From Amycolatopsis acididurans (GTDB taxonomy: Bacteria > Actinomycetota > Actinomycetes > Mycobacteriales > Pseudonocardiaceae): a DNA stretch of 51,503 bases. The notes under the pieces are model-generated. The model was not told the DNA's origin, did no database searches, and saw only the letters and a program-made list of their open reading frames with translations. The stretch lies in assembly GCF_012328925.1 (NCBI RefSeq), contig NZ_JAAXLS010000047.1:1-51503 (forward strand), read 5' to 3'. Both the position numbers and the translations under genes were made by a program. This document shows positions 30,061 through 38,092 of the stretch, piece by piece. Each line of letters starts with the position of its first letter. Position 1 is the first letter of the stretch.

Positions 30061-32856
30061 ATGTCTAGCTACTTGTTCTACCTGCTGCTGGGACTCGGGG
30101 CCGGCGCTGCCTACTCGCTCCTCGGTCTCGGCGTCGTGCTCATCTACAAGGGCTCCGGCGTCATCAACTTCGCGCACGGTGCCATCGCGATGTGGGTCGC
30201 GTACGTCTACGCGATCCTGCAATCCGACGGCGCCTACGTCTTCCCGATTCCCGGCGTCCCGCCGTTGACCATCTCCGAGACCGGCGTCAGCATGGGGCTC
30301 TCCGTCGTCATCGCGCTCGCGACGGCGGCGATCCTCGGACTGTTCCTGCACGTGGCCGTATTCCGCTGGCTGCGTGATTCGCCGCCGCTGGCCAAGGTGG
30401 TCGCGACCGTGGGTGTCATGCTCACACTGCAGGCGATCGCCGTGCTGCAGTTCGGCTCGATCCAGGTGGGCATCAGCGAAGTCGTGCCCTCGGACGCGAT
30501 GAAGCTCTTCGGCCTCACCCTCCCGCGAGACCGCTTCATCCTCACCGGCATCACGATCGTCGTCGGCCTGGCCCTGGGCGCACTGTACAAGTACACCCGG
30601 TTCGGGCTCGTCACGCTGGCCTCGGCGGAGAACGAGAAAGGCGCCTCCCTGCTGGGCTACTCGCCGAACCGCATCGGTGCGGTGAACTGGGCGCTGGGGT
30701 CCGTCATCGCCGGAATGGCCGGCATCCTGCTGGCCCCCATCGTGGGGCTCAACCCGGTGAGCCTGATCTACCTGGTGATCCCGGCTCTCGCGGCGGCGCT
30801 GATCGGCCGCTTCTCGTCCATCACCGGCACGATCGTCGCCGGGCTCGTGATCGGCATGCTCGAGTCCGAGGTCGTGAAACTCAAGACCGTGCTCTCGTGG
30901 TTCCCGAAGGAAGACGTCACGCGCGTGATTCCGCTGCTGGCGATCATCGGTGCGCTCTACTTCTTCGGGGACAAACTGCCGACTCGCGCCAGCCTGGTCG
31001 AACCCCGGCTGCCGCGTTCGGCGCCGCCGCGCTCTCCGTGGCCCCTGACGCTGGGGACGGTCCTCGTCTGCCTGGTACTCGTGCTCGTGCTTCCGCCGCC
31101 TTACCGCCTCGCGGTCATCCTGTCGATGATCGCCGCGATCGTGTGCCTGTCGTTCGTGGTGCTTACGGGTTATCTCGGGCAGATCTCCCTCGCCACGATG
31201 ACCATCGCGGGCATCAGCGGTTTCCTCGTGAGTCACCTGTCGACGTCCTGGCACGTGCCGTTTCCCTTCGACGGCATCCTCGGTGCGCTGGCGGCCGCGG
31301 CCGTCGGCATCGTGATCTCCTTGCCGGCCTTGCGTATCCGCGGTGTCGCGCTGGCGGTGGTGACGCTGGCGCTCGCCGTGACGGTGCAGGACTGGCTGTT
31401 CCAGACTCCGGAGTTCGTCGGCGGCGCGACCGGCGCGGAGGTCGCGGGACCGACGCTGTTCGGGATCGACTTCTCGATCAACAAGGGGGACTACCCCAAC
31501 CGCTGGTTCGGGATCTTCATCCTCGTCGTGCTCGCGGTGGTGGTCCTCCTGGTCGGGAAGCTGCGGCTGCACCAGCTCGGCCGCACGATGCTCGCCGTCC
31601 GGAGCAACGAACGCGCCGCGGCGGCCACGGGCATCCGGATCACCAGGGTCAAGATTGCGGCCTTCGCCGTCGCGGCGCTGCTGGCGGGAATCGCGGGTGC
31701 GCTGACGGGCTATCAGCAGGGCAACCTGTCCATCGCGAGCTTCGACGCCTTCGTGACGATCGCGTTCCTCGCCGTGGCCTACATGGGTGGCATCTCCAAC
31801 GTTCCCGGCGGCCTCATCGGCGGCCTGCTCGCCGCCGGCGGTCTCGCTTTCGTCTTCTTCCAACGCGTTTTCGGGCTGCCGGCCAGCTACGTGCCGTTGA
31901 TCGGTGGGGTCGGCCTCGTGCTGGTCGTGATCATGCAGCCCGACGGCGGGTACGAAGCGATGAAGGCGCAGGCGAGCCTGTTCCGCCGCTTCTTCTCGTC
32001 GAAGAAGAAGAGCCCCGCGCCCGCTGCTGCGCGGCAGCCGGTCGCCGATGTCGCCGAGGAGAGGTTCTGGACGGAATGGCTGCCCGCGGACCGCGTCCCG
32101 GCGGACCGGCCCTTGCTCGAGGTGCGTGATCTCAGCGTGCACTACGGCGGTGTGGTCGCGGTCGACGGGCTGAACCTCGAGGTGAAACCGGGGCAGCTGG
32201 TCGGACTGATCGGCCCGAACGGCGCCGGTAAAACCTCGGTCGTCGACGCGCTTTCGGGCTTCACGGCTTCGAAGGGCGCGATCCGGCTCCTCGGGCAAGA
32301 TCTGACGGGCAGGGCTCCACAGCAGCGGGCGAAATTGGGCATGGCCCGGACTTTCCAGACATCCGACGTGTTCGACGACCTGCTCGTCTCCGAGAACGTG
32401 CAGGTCAGCGACCGGCGCAAGGAGCGGAAGACGAACCGTGCGAGCCAGGAGGGCAATATCCTGGAATTGTTCGATCTCTCCGGCTACGCCGATCGCTGGC
32501 CTTCGGAACTGTCGAACGGACAGCGCCGCCGCCTCGGCGTCGCCCGCGCGGTCTGCCAGGCGCCCAAGATGCTGATCCTCGACGAGCCGGCAGCGGGACT
32601 CGACTCCCGTGAGAGCGGTGAGCTGGGCCGGCATCTGCGGCGCATCGCGGAAGCGGGCATCGGTGTCCTGCTCATCGACCATGACATGGACCTGGTCTTT
32701 CAGCACTGCGATTACGTCTACGTCCTGAACTTCGGATCGCTGTTGGCGGAAGGCGATGTCGACAGCGTCCGGAGCAACGAGCTCGTGCTCGAGGCCTACC
32801 TCGGTTCGATGGCGCACGAAGCGGGCCAAGGGGAACGTCCGGAGGTGACGGCATGA
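30061..32856 (+). CDS. Triple-fusion ABC transporter: LivH-like + LivM-like permeases + LivG-like ATPase
   Basis: A single 931-residue chain. Residues 1 to about 300 are a LivH-type permease (YSLLGLGVVLIYKGSGVINFAHGA). About 335-640 are a LivM-type permease (LSFVVLTGYLGQISLATM, TGIRITRVKIAAFAVAALLAG). A linker rich in Lys, Ala and Pro follows, then about 690-925 are a LivG-type ATPase (Walker A GPNGAGKTS near 718, signature LSNGQRRRLGVARA near 818, Walker B LILDEP near 837). These are normally two or three separate proteins. I see no internal stop or frameshift. The ATG at 30061 follows GGCAGGG; an ATG at 30036 opens only a 10-codon frame overlapping it. It is coupled (ATGA) to the LivF-type ATPase. 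Confidence 0.92.
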   Translation: MSSYLFYLLLGLGAGAAYSLLGLGVVLIYKGSGVINFAHGAIAMWVAYVYAILQSDGAYVFPIPGVPPLTISETGVSMGLSVVIALATAAILGLFLHVAVFRWLRDSPPLAKVVATVGVMLTLQAIAVLQFGSIQVGISEVVPSDAMKLFGLTLPRDRFILTGITIVVGLALGALYKYTRFGLVTLASAENEKGASLLGYSPNRIGAVNWALGSVIAGMAGILLAPIVGLNPVSLIYLVIPALAAALIGRFSSITGTIVAGLVIGMLESEVVKLKTVLSWFPKEDVTRVIPLLAIIGALYFFGDKLPTRASLVEPRLPRSAPPRSPWPLTLGTVLVCLVLVLVLPPPYRLAVILSMIAAIVCLSFVVLTGYLGQISLATMTIAGISGFLVSHLSTSWHVPFPFDGILGALAAAAVGIVISLPALRIRGVALAVVTLALAVTVQDWLFQTPEFVGGATGAEVAGPTLFGIDFSINKGDYPNRWFGIFILVVLAVVVLLVGKLRLHQLGRTMLAVRSNERAAAATGIRITRVKIAAFAVAALLAGIAGALTGYQQGNLSIASFDAFVTIAFLAVAYMGGISNVPGGLIGGLLAAGGLAFVFFQRVFGLPASYVPLIGGVGLVLVVIMQPDGGYEAMKAQASLFRRFFSSKKKSPAPAAARQPVADVAEERFWTEWLPADRVPADRPLLEVRDLSVHYGGVVAVDGLNLEVKPGQLVGLIGPNGAGKTSVVDALSGFTASKGAIRLLGQDLTGRAPQQRAKLGMARTFQTSDVFDDLLVSENVQVSDRRKERKTNRASQEGNILELFDLSGYADRWPSELSNGQRRRLGVARAVCQAPKMLILDEPAAGLDSRESGELGRHLRRIAEAGIGVLLIDHDMDLVFQHCDYVYVLNFGSLLAEGDVDSVRSNELVLEAYLGSMAHEAGQGERPEVTA

Positions 32857-33575
32857 GCGCCGTCTTGCGGCTTGCAGGCATGACATCGGGCTACGGTGCC
32901 GTCGCGGCGGTCCGGGATCTCGACCTCGAGGTCGGCGAGGGTGAGGTGGTGGGCTTGCTCGGACCCAACGGGGCCGGGAAGACCACCACCTTGCTGACGA
33001 TCTCCGGGCTGCTGCAGCCTTCCCGCGGGTCGATCGAGCTGCTCGGCCAGGATCTGGCCGGGCGCAGGCCGCATCGCGTCGCCCGCATGGGCGTTGGTCA
33101 CGTCCCGGAGGACAAGTCGCTGTTCTACCAGCTCACGGTGCGTGACAACCTCGCGCTCGGCACCCGTACACTGCGCCGCGATCTCGACCAGGTGACGTCC
33201 TGGTTCCCCGAGCTCGCGCGGCTGCTAAACCGGAAGGCGGGTCTGCTCTCGGGTGGTGAGCAGCAGATGCTGGCCCTGGCGCGCACGCTGATCCGGCGGC
33301 CGCGCATCCTGTTGATCGACGAGATGAGCATGGGGCTGGCCCCGATCATCGTCGAGCGTCTGTTCGGGATGATCGGCGACATCCAGCGTGAAACCGGCCT
33401 GTCCGTCCTGCTGGTGGAGCAGCATGTGGCGATGGCACTCGGCGCGTGCGAACGGGTCTACGTGCTCAACCACGGCCAGTGCATGTTCGAGGGCGCGGTC
33501 CAGGTGCTGCGCAAGGATCCGGCCCTGCTGGAGGCGGCCTACCTGGGAACCTCGGCCGTCGGTCAGACGGCATAG
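32853..33575 (+). CDS. livF: Branched-chain-type ABC transporter ATPase LivF
   Basis: A 240-residue ATPase that pairs with the LivG-like domain of the fusion protein. Walker A GPNGAGKTTTLL is at about 37-48, the signature LSGGEQQMLALARTL near 132, Walker B ILLIDEMSMGLAP, and the H-loop LVEQHVAMAL. The GQCMFEGAVQVLRKDP ending is typical of LivF. Its start overlaps the fusion gene's stop (ATGA). It completes the importer: binding protein, fused membrane/ATPase protein, second ATPase. Confidence 0.93.
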   Translation: MSAVLRLAGMTSGYGAVAAVRDLDLEVGEGEVVGLLGPNGAGKTTTLLTISGLLQPSRGSIELLGQDLAGRRPHRVARMGVGHVPEDKSLFYQLTVRDNLALGTRTLRRDLDQVTSWFPELARLLNRKAGLLSGGEQQMLALARTLIRRPRILLIDEMSMGLAPIIVERLFGMIGDIQRETGLSVLLVEQHVAMALGACERVYVLNHGQCMFEGAVQVLRKDPALLEAAYLGTSAVGQTA

Positions 33576-33590
33576 CCGCCGGAACGTTAA

Positions 33591-33631
33591 CGAACGAATG
33601 GTTGGTAGAGGGCCGGGAACAGTGTTAGGTT
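33591..33631 (+). promoter_or_regulatory. Operator copy G with promoter-like boxes
   Basis: The operator CGAACGAATGGTTGGTAG is at 33591-33608. TTGGTA (33602-33607) within it and TAGGTT (33626-33631) are separated by 18 bases and may be the -35 and -10 boxes of the CoA transferase operon starting at 33732. The left arm departs most from the consensus. Confidence 0.6.
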
Positions 33632-33731
33632 TTGGTGGGCGGAAAGACAACGAGGTGGTGCGGCTCGTGGTGCGGTACGTCGAGCTCATGGTGGAACCGG
33701 TACCGAACGACGCTGTGGAGGGTCGCCCGTG

Positions 33732-34844
33732 ATGGCAGAGGCAGCCGCGTTCACCGGTCCGCTGACCGGTCTTCGCATCATCGAGGTGGGAGGCATCGGA
33801 CCGGTCCCGGTCGCGTCGATGATGCTCGCCGACCTCGGCGCGGACGTCACGCGGATCGACAGGCCGGCCGATCCCAACGCCCTGCAGCAGAGCGACCCGG
33901 TGTTCCGCGGGCGCAAGTCCATGGTGCTGAATCTCCGCAGCAGCGACGACCTCGGCTGCGCACGTGAGCTGATCGCGGACGCGGACGTCCTGCTGGAGGG
34001 TTTCCGGCCAGGTGTGATGGAGCGCCTGGGCCTCGGTCCCGAGGAGTGCCGCAAGAGCAACCCGCGTCTGGTGTACGGCCGCATGACGGGCTGGGGACGG
34101 CAGGGCCGCCTGGCCGCCAAGGGCGGTCACGACATCAACTACATCGCGCTCACGGGAGCGCTGCACGCGGTCGGCCCGCACGAGGGCCCGCCGGTTCCGC
34201 CGCTCAACTTGTTCGGCGACTACGGCGGCGGCTCCATGATGCTGATCATGGGCGTCCTGGCCGCGCTCTTCGAGCGGTCGAACACCGGTGCAGGCAAGGT
34301 CGTCGAGGCGGCCATGGTTGACGGTGCCGCGGCCCTCATGTCGCAGGTGTATTCCGCGCTGACACGCGGCTGGTGGCAGGACGAGCGCCAGATGAACATG
34401 ATCGACGGCGGCCGCCCGTTCTACGGCACGTACCGCACGCGCGACAACAAGTTCGTGGCGCTCGGCGCGATCGAGCCGCCGTTTTTCGCCGATCTGATCA
34501 AGGGGCTCGGGCTGCCGGAGGTGTACCTTGAGCACCAGCACGATCCGAACTGGTGGCCGGCCATGCGCGCCGACTTCACTCGTAAGTTCCTCGAGCGCGA
34601 CCGTGACGAGTGGGCGGAGCATTTCGAGCAGTTCGACGCGTGCGTCACACCGGTGCTGTCGATGAACGAGGCATTCCTCCATCCCTACAACAGCGAGCGC
34701 GGGCTGTACCAGCGGGTCAGCGGTCAGCCGACGTCGGTGTGCCCGGTGACGTTCGATGGGGTGCGGCCGGTCGGTGCGACCGTGGTGCCGGCCACGGGCG
34801 AGCACACTCCCGCTGCGCTGCGGCGTCAGTCGGCGAAGGCCTGA
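33732..34844 (+). CDS. CaiB/BaiF-family CoA transferase or acyl-CoA racemase-like protein
   Basis: A 370-residue family III CoA transferase-fold protein. It has LTGLRIIEVGGIGPVPVASMMLADLGADVTRIDR at the N-terminus, SMVLNLRSSDD, VLLEGFRPGVMERLGLGPEE, YGRMTGWGRQG and GHDINYIALTGAL, and a C-terminal EHTPAALRRQ. The RPGVMERLGLGP and HDINY wording is that of alpha-methylacyl-CoA racemases, which epimerise 2-methyl branched CoA esters. That activity would fit a branched-substrate pathway but is inferred. The ATG at 33732 (or GTG at 33729) follows GTGGAGGG. It heads a six-gene operon. Confidence 0.88.
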   Translation: MAEAAAFTGPLTGLRIIEVGGIGPVPVASMMLADLGADVTRIDRPADPNALQQSDPVFRGRKSMVLNLRSSDDLGCARELIADADVLLEGFRPGVMERLGLGPEECRKSNPRLVYGRMTGWGRQGRLAAKGGHDINYIALTGALHAVGPHEGPPVPPLNLFGDYGGGSMMLIMGVLAALFERSNTGAGKVVEAAMVDGAAALMSQVYSALTRGWWQDERQMNMIDGGRPFYGTYRTRDNKFVALGAIEPPFFADLIKGLGLPEVYLEHQHDPNWWPAMRADFTRKFLERDRDEWAEHFEQFDACVTPVLSMNEAFLHPYNSERGLYQRVSGQPTSVCPVTFDGVRPVGATVVPATGEHTPAALRRQSAKA

Positions 34845-34853
34845 GGAGAACCG

Positions 34854-35969
34854 GTGTCTCTCATCCTGAGTGCGGAGCAGGAGCAGTTTCGCGCATCGGT
34901 GCGGCGCTTTCTCGAGGACACGTCCCCGGAGACCGAGGTCCGGCGGCTGATGGACAGCGCGGACGGCTACGACAAGGATGTCTGGCGCGCGATGGCCGGC
35001 CGGCTCGGTCTGCAGGGCCTGGCGATCCCCGAGGAATTCGGCGGATCCGGCTTCACCTTCGTGGAGCTCGCCATCGTCCTGGAAGAGCTGGGCCGCGCGT
35101 TGACGTGCGTCCCGTACTTCTCCAGCGTTGTCCTCGCGGCGACGCTTCTGCTCGCGTCCGGTGACGAAGCGGCCAAGCGGCAGTACCTGCCGGGGATCGC
35201 GGACGGCTCGCTCCTGGCCACCGTCGCACTCGCGGAAAGTTCGGACCGGTGGGACGAGCGCGGCGTGACCCTCGCCGCGACCGCGTCCGGAGCCGGCTGG
35301 CGCCTGTCGGGCGAGAAGCGTTACGTGCTCGACGGACATATCGCCGACGTCGTCTTCGTCGCGGCGCGCACACCCGCGGGCGTCTCCCTTTTCGGCGTCG
35401 ACAGGGGCGCCGCGGGGTTGAGTACCGAACTTATGTCCACTATGGACAAGACGCGCAAGCAGGCTCGGGTGCGGTTCTCGGACACCCCCGCCCGGCTCGT
35501 GGGCGCGGACGGCGAGGGGTGGCCGGTCGTGTCCAGGACGCTCGACGTCGCGGCCGTCGGCCTCGCCGCCGAACAGGCCGGGGGAGCCGCGAGGGTGCTG
35601 GAGATGTCCGTCGACTACGCCAAGGTGCGCGTCCAGTTCGGCCGGGTGATCGGCAGCTACCAGGCCATCAAGCACAAGTGCGCGGACATGCTCCTCGAGG
35701 TCGAGTCGGCCAGATCCGCCGCCTACCACGGTGCCGCCGCTGTGGCCGGGGCCTCCGCCGAGCTTCCCGTTGTGGCGAGTCTCGCCAAGGCGTATTGCTC
35801 CGAGGCGTTCACCCATGCGGCGAGCGAGAACATCCACATCCATGGCGGTGTCGGTTTCACCTGGGAACATCCGGCACACCTCTACTTCAAGAGGGCTCGG
35901 ACGTCTCACGCGCTCTTCGGCGGCCCCACCTACCACCGTGAGCTGCTCGCGCGGCGTCTCGGGATCTGA
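34854..35969 (+). CDS. Acyl-CoA dehydrogenase (possible alpha partner of a heteromeric pair)
   Basis: A 371-residue acyl-CoA dehydrogenase-fold protein. Recognisable are EEFGGSGFTFVELAIVLEELG, LSGEKRYVLDGHIADVVFV, FGRVIGSYQAIKHKCADM and IHIHGGVGFTWEHPAHLYFK, ending LFGGPTYHRELLARRLGI. The usual C-terminal GTxE motif is absent, and the FALTEAEAGS-like flavin segment is weak (ALAESSDRWDERGVT). The next gene encodes a second dehydrogenase that has the motif. In mycobacterial steroid degradation such neighbours form alpha2-beta2 heterotetramers, so pairing is likely here. GTG start, with AGGAG before it. Confidence 0.88.
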   Translation: MSLILSAEQEQFRASVRRFLEDTSPETEVRRLMDSADGYDKDVWRAMAGRLGLQGLAIPEEFGGSGFTFVELAIVLEELGRALTCVPYFSSVVLAATLLLASGDEAAKRQYLPGIADGSLLATVALAESSDRWDERGVTLAATASGAGWRLSGEKRYVLDGHIADVVFVAARTPAGVSLFGVDRGAAGLSTELMSTMDKTRKQARVRFSDTPARLVGADGEGWPVVSRTLDVAAVGLAAEQAGGAARVLEMSVDYAKVRVQFGRVIGSYQAIKHKCADMLLEVESARSAAYHGAAAVAGASAELPVVASLAKAYCSEAFTHAASENIHIHGGVGFTWEHPAHLYFKRARTSHALFGGPTYHRELLARRLGI

Positions 35970-35979
35970 AGGAGTCCGG

Positions 35980-37176
35980 ATGAAGACGATGGAGGAGTTC
36001 CGGGCCGAAGCCCTCACCTTGCTCCGGCAGCACCTGCCGCCCAGACACGACGCGGGTTGCTCCGCCTGGGGAGCCGGTTCCGACGACGTCAGCATCTTCC
36101 CCGAACACTCGCTCGAGGAGGAGCTGGCGGGTTTGAAGCGCGCCCAGGAGTGGCAGGCGGCCAAGTTCGACAACGGCTTCGGCTGGATCACCGGACCCGT
36201 GGAGTACGGCGGGGCCGGGCTCCCACAGGAGTACGCCCGCGAGTTCGACGAACTCGAGGAGGGTTTCCTCCATCCGGAAAAGGTCTTCTTCAGCATCGGC
36301 CACGGCATGGTGGGGCCGACGTTGCTCCGCGAGGGCATACCGGAGACGAAGGACCGCTACCTTCGGGCGATCTACCGCGGCGATGTGATCTGCTGCCAGC
36401 TTTTCAGTGAGCCCGAGGCGGGCTCCGATCTCGCGTCGTTGCGGACCACCGCGGTGCGGGCGGACGGCGACTGGGTTGTCAACGGCCAGAAGATGTGGAC
36501 CTCGGGCGCCCACTACAGCCACTTCGGGTTGCTGCTCGCGCGGACGAATCCCGATGCGCGCACGCACTCGGGCATCACGATGTTCCTGCTGCCGATGGAC
36601 ACCGCCGGCGTCGAGGCCCGTCCGCTGCGGCAGATGACCGGCGGAGCGCACTTCAACGAGGTGTTCCTCGACGATGTGCGCATCCCGGATTCGATGCGGC
36701 TCGGCCCGGTCGACGAAGGTTGGCGCGTCGCGATGGACACGCTCGCCAACGAGCGCGCTTCGATGCGCCCAGGCGGTTCGAACGCGACGTTCGGCGTGGT
36801 CTCGCACGAGCGGGTCGTCGAACTCGTCCGGCACCTGGGTCTGGCCGACGACCCGGTGGTGCGTCAGGAGGTCGCCCAGCTCTACACGACGCGCCGGGTC
36901 TTCGAGTTCAACGCCCAGCGTCTCCTGGGAAGCGACCACCCGGCCGGACCGGGAATCTGCAAGCTCCTCAACACCTTCATCGCCCGCGGCACGGCTGAGC
37001 TGGTCTCGAACGTCCTGGGCGACCGGATCGTGGCCGACTCGGGGGAGTGGGGGACGTACGCCTGGGCGGCGTACGTGCTGGGCGTGCCCGCGATGCGGTT
37101 GGGTGGTGGCACCGACGAAATCCAGCGCAACATCCTCGCCGAACGAGTGCTGGGCCTTCCGCGCGAAAGAATCTGA
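35980..37176 (+). CDS. Acyl-CoA dehydrogenase (possible beta partner of a heteromeric pair)
   Basis: A 398-residue acyl-CoA dehydrogenase with the FAD segment QLFSEPEAGSDLASLRT, NGQKMWTSGAHYSHFGLLLART, ERASMRPGGSNATFG and a C-terminal RLGGGTDEIQRNILAERVLG carrying the GTxE region missing from its upstream neighbour. The ATG at 35980 has GAAGGAG immediately upstream; the frame is open for 83 further codons but these overlap the previous gene. The 10-bp spacing to the previous gene supports joint translation and a mixed complex. Confidence 0.9.
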   Translation: MKTMEEFRAEALTLLRQHLPPRHDAGCSAWGAGSDDVSIFPEHSLEEELAGLKRAQEWQAAKFDNGFGWITGPVEYGGAGLPQEYAREFDELEEGFLHPEKVFFSIGHGMVGPTLLREGIPETKDRYLRAIYRGDVICCQLFSEPEAGSDLASLRTTAVRADGDWVVNGQKMWTSGAHYSHFGLLLARTNPDARTHSGITMFLLPMDTAGVEARPLRQMTGGAHFNEVFLDDVRIPDSMRLGPVDEGWRVAMDTLANERASMRPGGSNATFGVVSHERVVELVRHLGLADDPVVRQEVAQLYTTRRVFEFNAQRLLGSDHPAGPGICKLLNTFIARGTAELVSNVLGDRIVADSGEWGTYAWAAYVLGVPAMRLGGGTDEIQRNILAERVLGLPRERI

Positions 37177-37201
37177 GAAAGTCTGTGAGAAGGGACGAGC
37201 A

Positions 37202-38092
37202 ATGGTCGCCGAGGACCGAGCCCGGGTCATCGAGTTCCTACGGGCGAAATCGCCCGACGGGATCATCGATGTCTACGTGAACGGAAACGCTCCCGAGCTG
37301 GGTGCGAAGTGGAGCGGCGAGGGTGCACCGGCCGGACTCGACATCTTCGGCAAGACGGTGGCGCCGAAGGAGACCGTCGAGCAGCTCGTCGAGCAGATGG
37401 ACCTCTGGGGAATCAAGAAGGTCCTGCTGAGCACGCCGACGACTTCGGCGGACCGCACGTACGAAGACGATCACCGTTGGGCACTCGACGTGGTCCAGAA
37501 GTACCCCGATCGGTTCGCGCTCGCGGTCCGGGCAGATCCCAACGACGGGGTGCGGGCCGTGCGAGCACTCGACTCGATGGTGCGCAACGACGGTGCACGT
37601 GCCCTGCGCATAACGCCCGTGCGGTGGGGCAAGCCCATCAACGACAAGATCTACTACCCCTTGTTGTCCAAATGCGCCGAGCTGGACATCCCGGTCACGG
37701 TCACGACGGGGATCTCCGCCCCGCGCCTGCCCAGTGAAATCCAGAACCCGATCTATTTCGACGAAGTGTGCTACTTCTTTCCCGAGCTCACCATCGTCTC
37801 GACGCACGGCGGCGAGCCGTGGCAGAACGTCCTGGTCAAGCTGATGGCCAAATGGCCGAACCTCTACCACATGATCTCGGCGTTCGTGCCGAAGTACTAC
37901 CCGAGGGAAACGGTGGACTTCCTGCGCTCCTCGCGCGGCCGCGACAAGGTCATGTTCGCCACCGACTACCCTTTGGTGCAGTGGGATCGGGCGATGCTTG
38001 AGCTCGCCGACCTGGACCTGCCGGACGCGGCCTGGCGGGCCTTCCTGCACGACAACGCCGATCGCGTGTTCTGGAGAGGCGGCGAGGACTGA
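37202..38092 (+). CDS. Amidohydrolase-2-fold protein lacking most metal ligands
   Basis: A 296-residue protein related to the amidohydrolase-2 family (gamma-resorcylate and ACMS decarboxylases, and hydrolases). The fold order is recognisable: GIIDVYVNG at strand 1, MDLWGIKKVLLSTPT, YPDRFALAVRADPND, LDIPVTVTTG, TIVSTHGGEPW and VMFATDYPL at strand 8, then HDNADRVFW. The strand-1 HxH expected after IID is replaced by YxN, and the His expected in LDIPVxxHTG is a Thr. His in THGGEPW and Asp in FATDYP remain. It may be metal-free, use another site or be non-catalytic. The ATG at 37202 follows AAGGGACG. It overlaps the CoA ligase start (TGATG). Confidence 0.8.
   Translation: MVAEDRARVIEFLRAKSPDGIIDVYVNGNAPELGAKWSGEGAPAGLDIFGKTVAPKETVEQLVEQMDLWGIKKVLLSTPTTSADRTYEDDHRWALDVVQKYPDRFALAVRADPNDGVRAVRALDSMVRNDGARALRITPVRWGKPINDKIYYPLLSKCAELDIPVTVTTGISAPRLPSEIQNPIYFDEVCYFFPELTIVSTHGGEPWQNVLVKLMAKWPNLYHMISAFVPKYYPRETVDFLRSSRGRDKVMFATDYPLVQWDRAMLELADLDLPDAAWRAFLHDNADRVFWRGGED

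Noticed and set aside
30034..32886. A 950-codon open frame on the minus strand opposite the Liv fusion gene
   Set aside because: It is antisense to a protein with clear permease and ATPase motifs. Its translation is rich in Arg, Asp and His with no recognisable domain, a common artefact of high-GC codon usage.
33225..36338. A 1037-codon minus-strand open frame
   Set aside because: It runs opposite livF, the CoA transferase and an acyl-CoA dehydrogenase, all with convincing motifs. The composition of the reverse frame is low-complexity and unlike a real protein.
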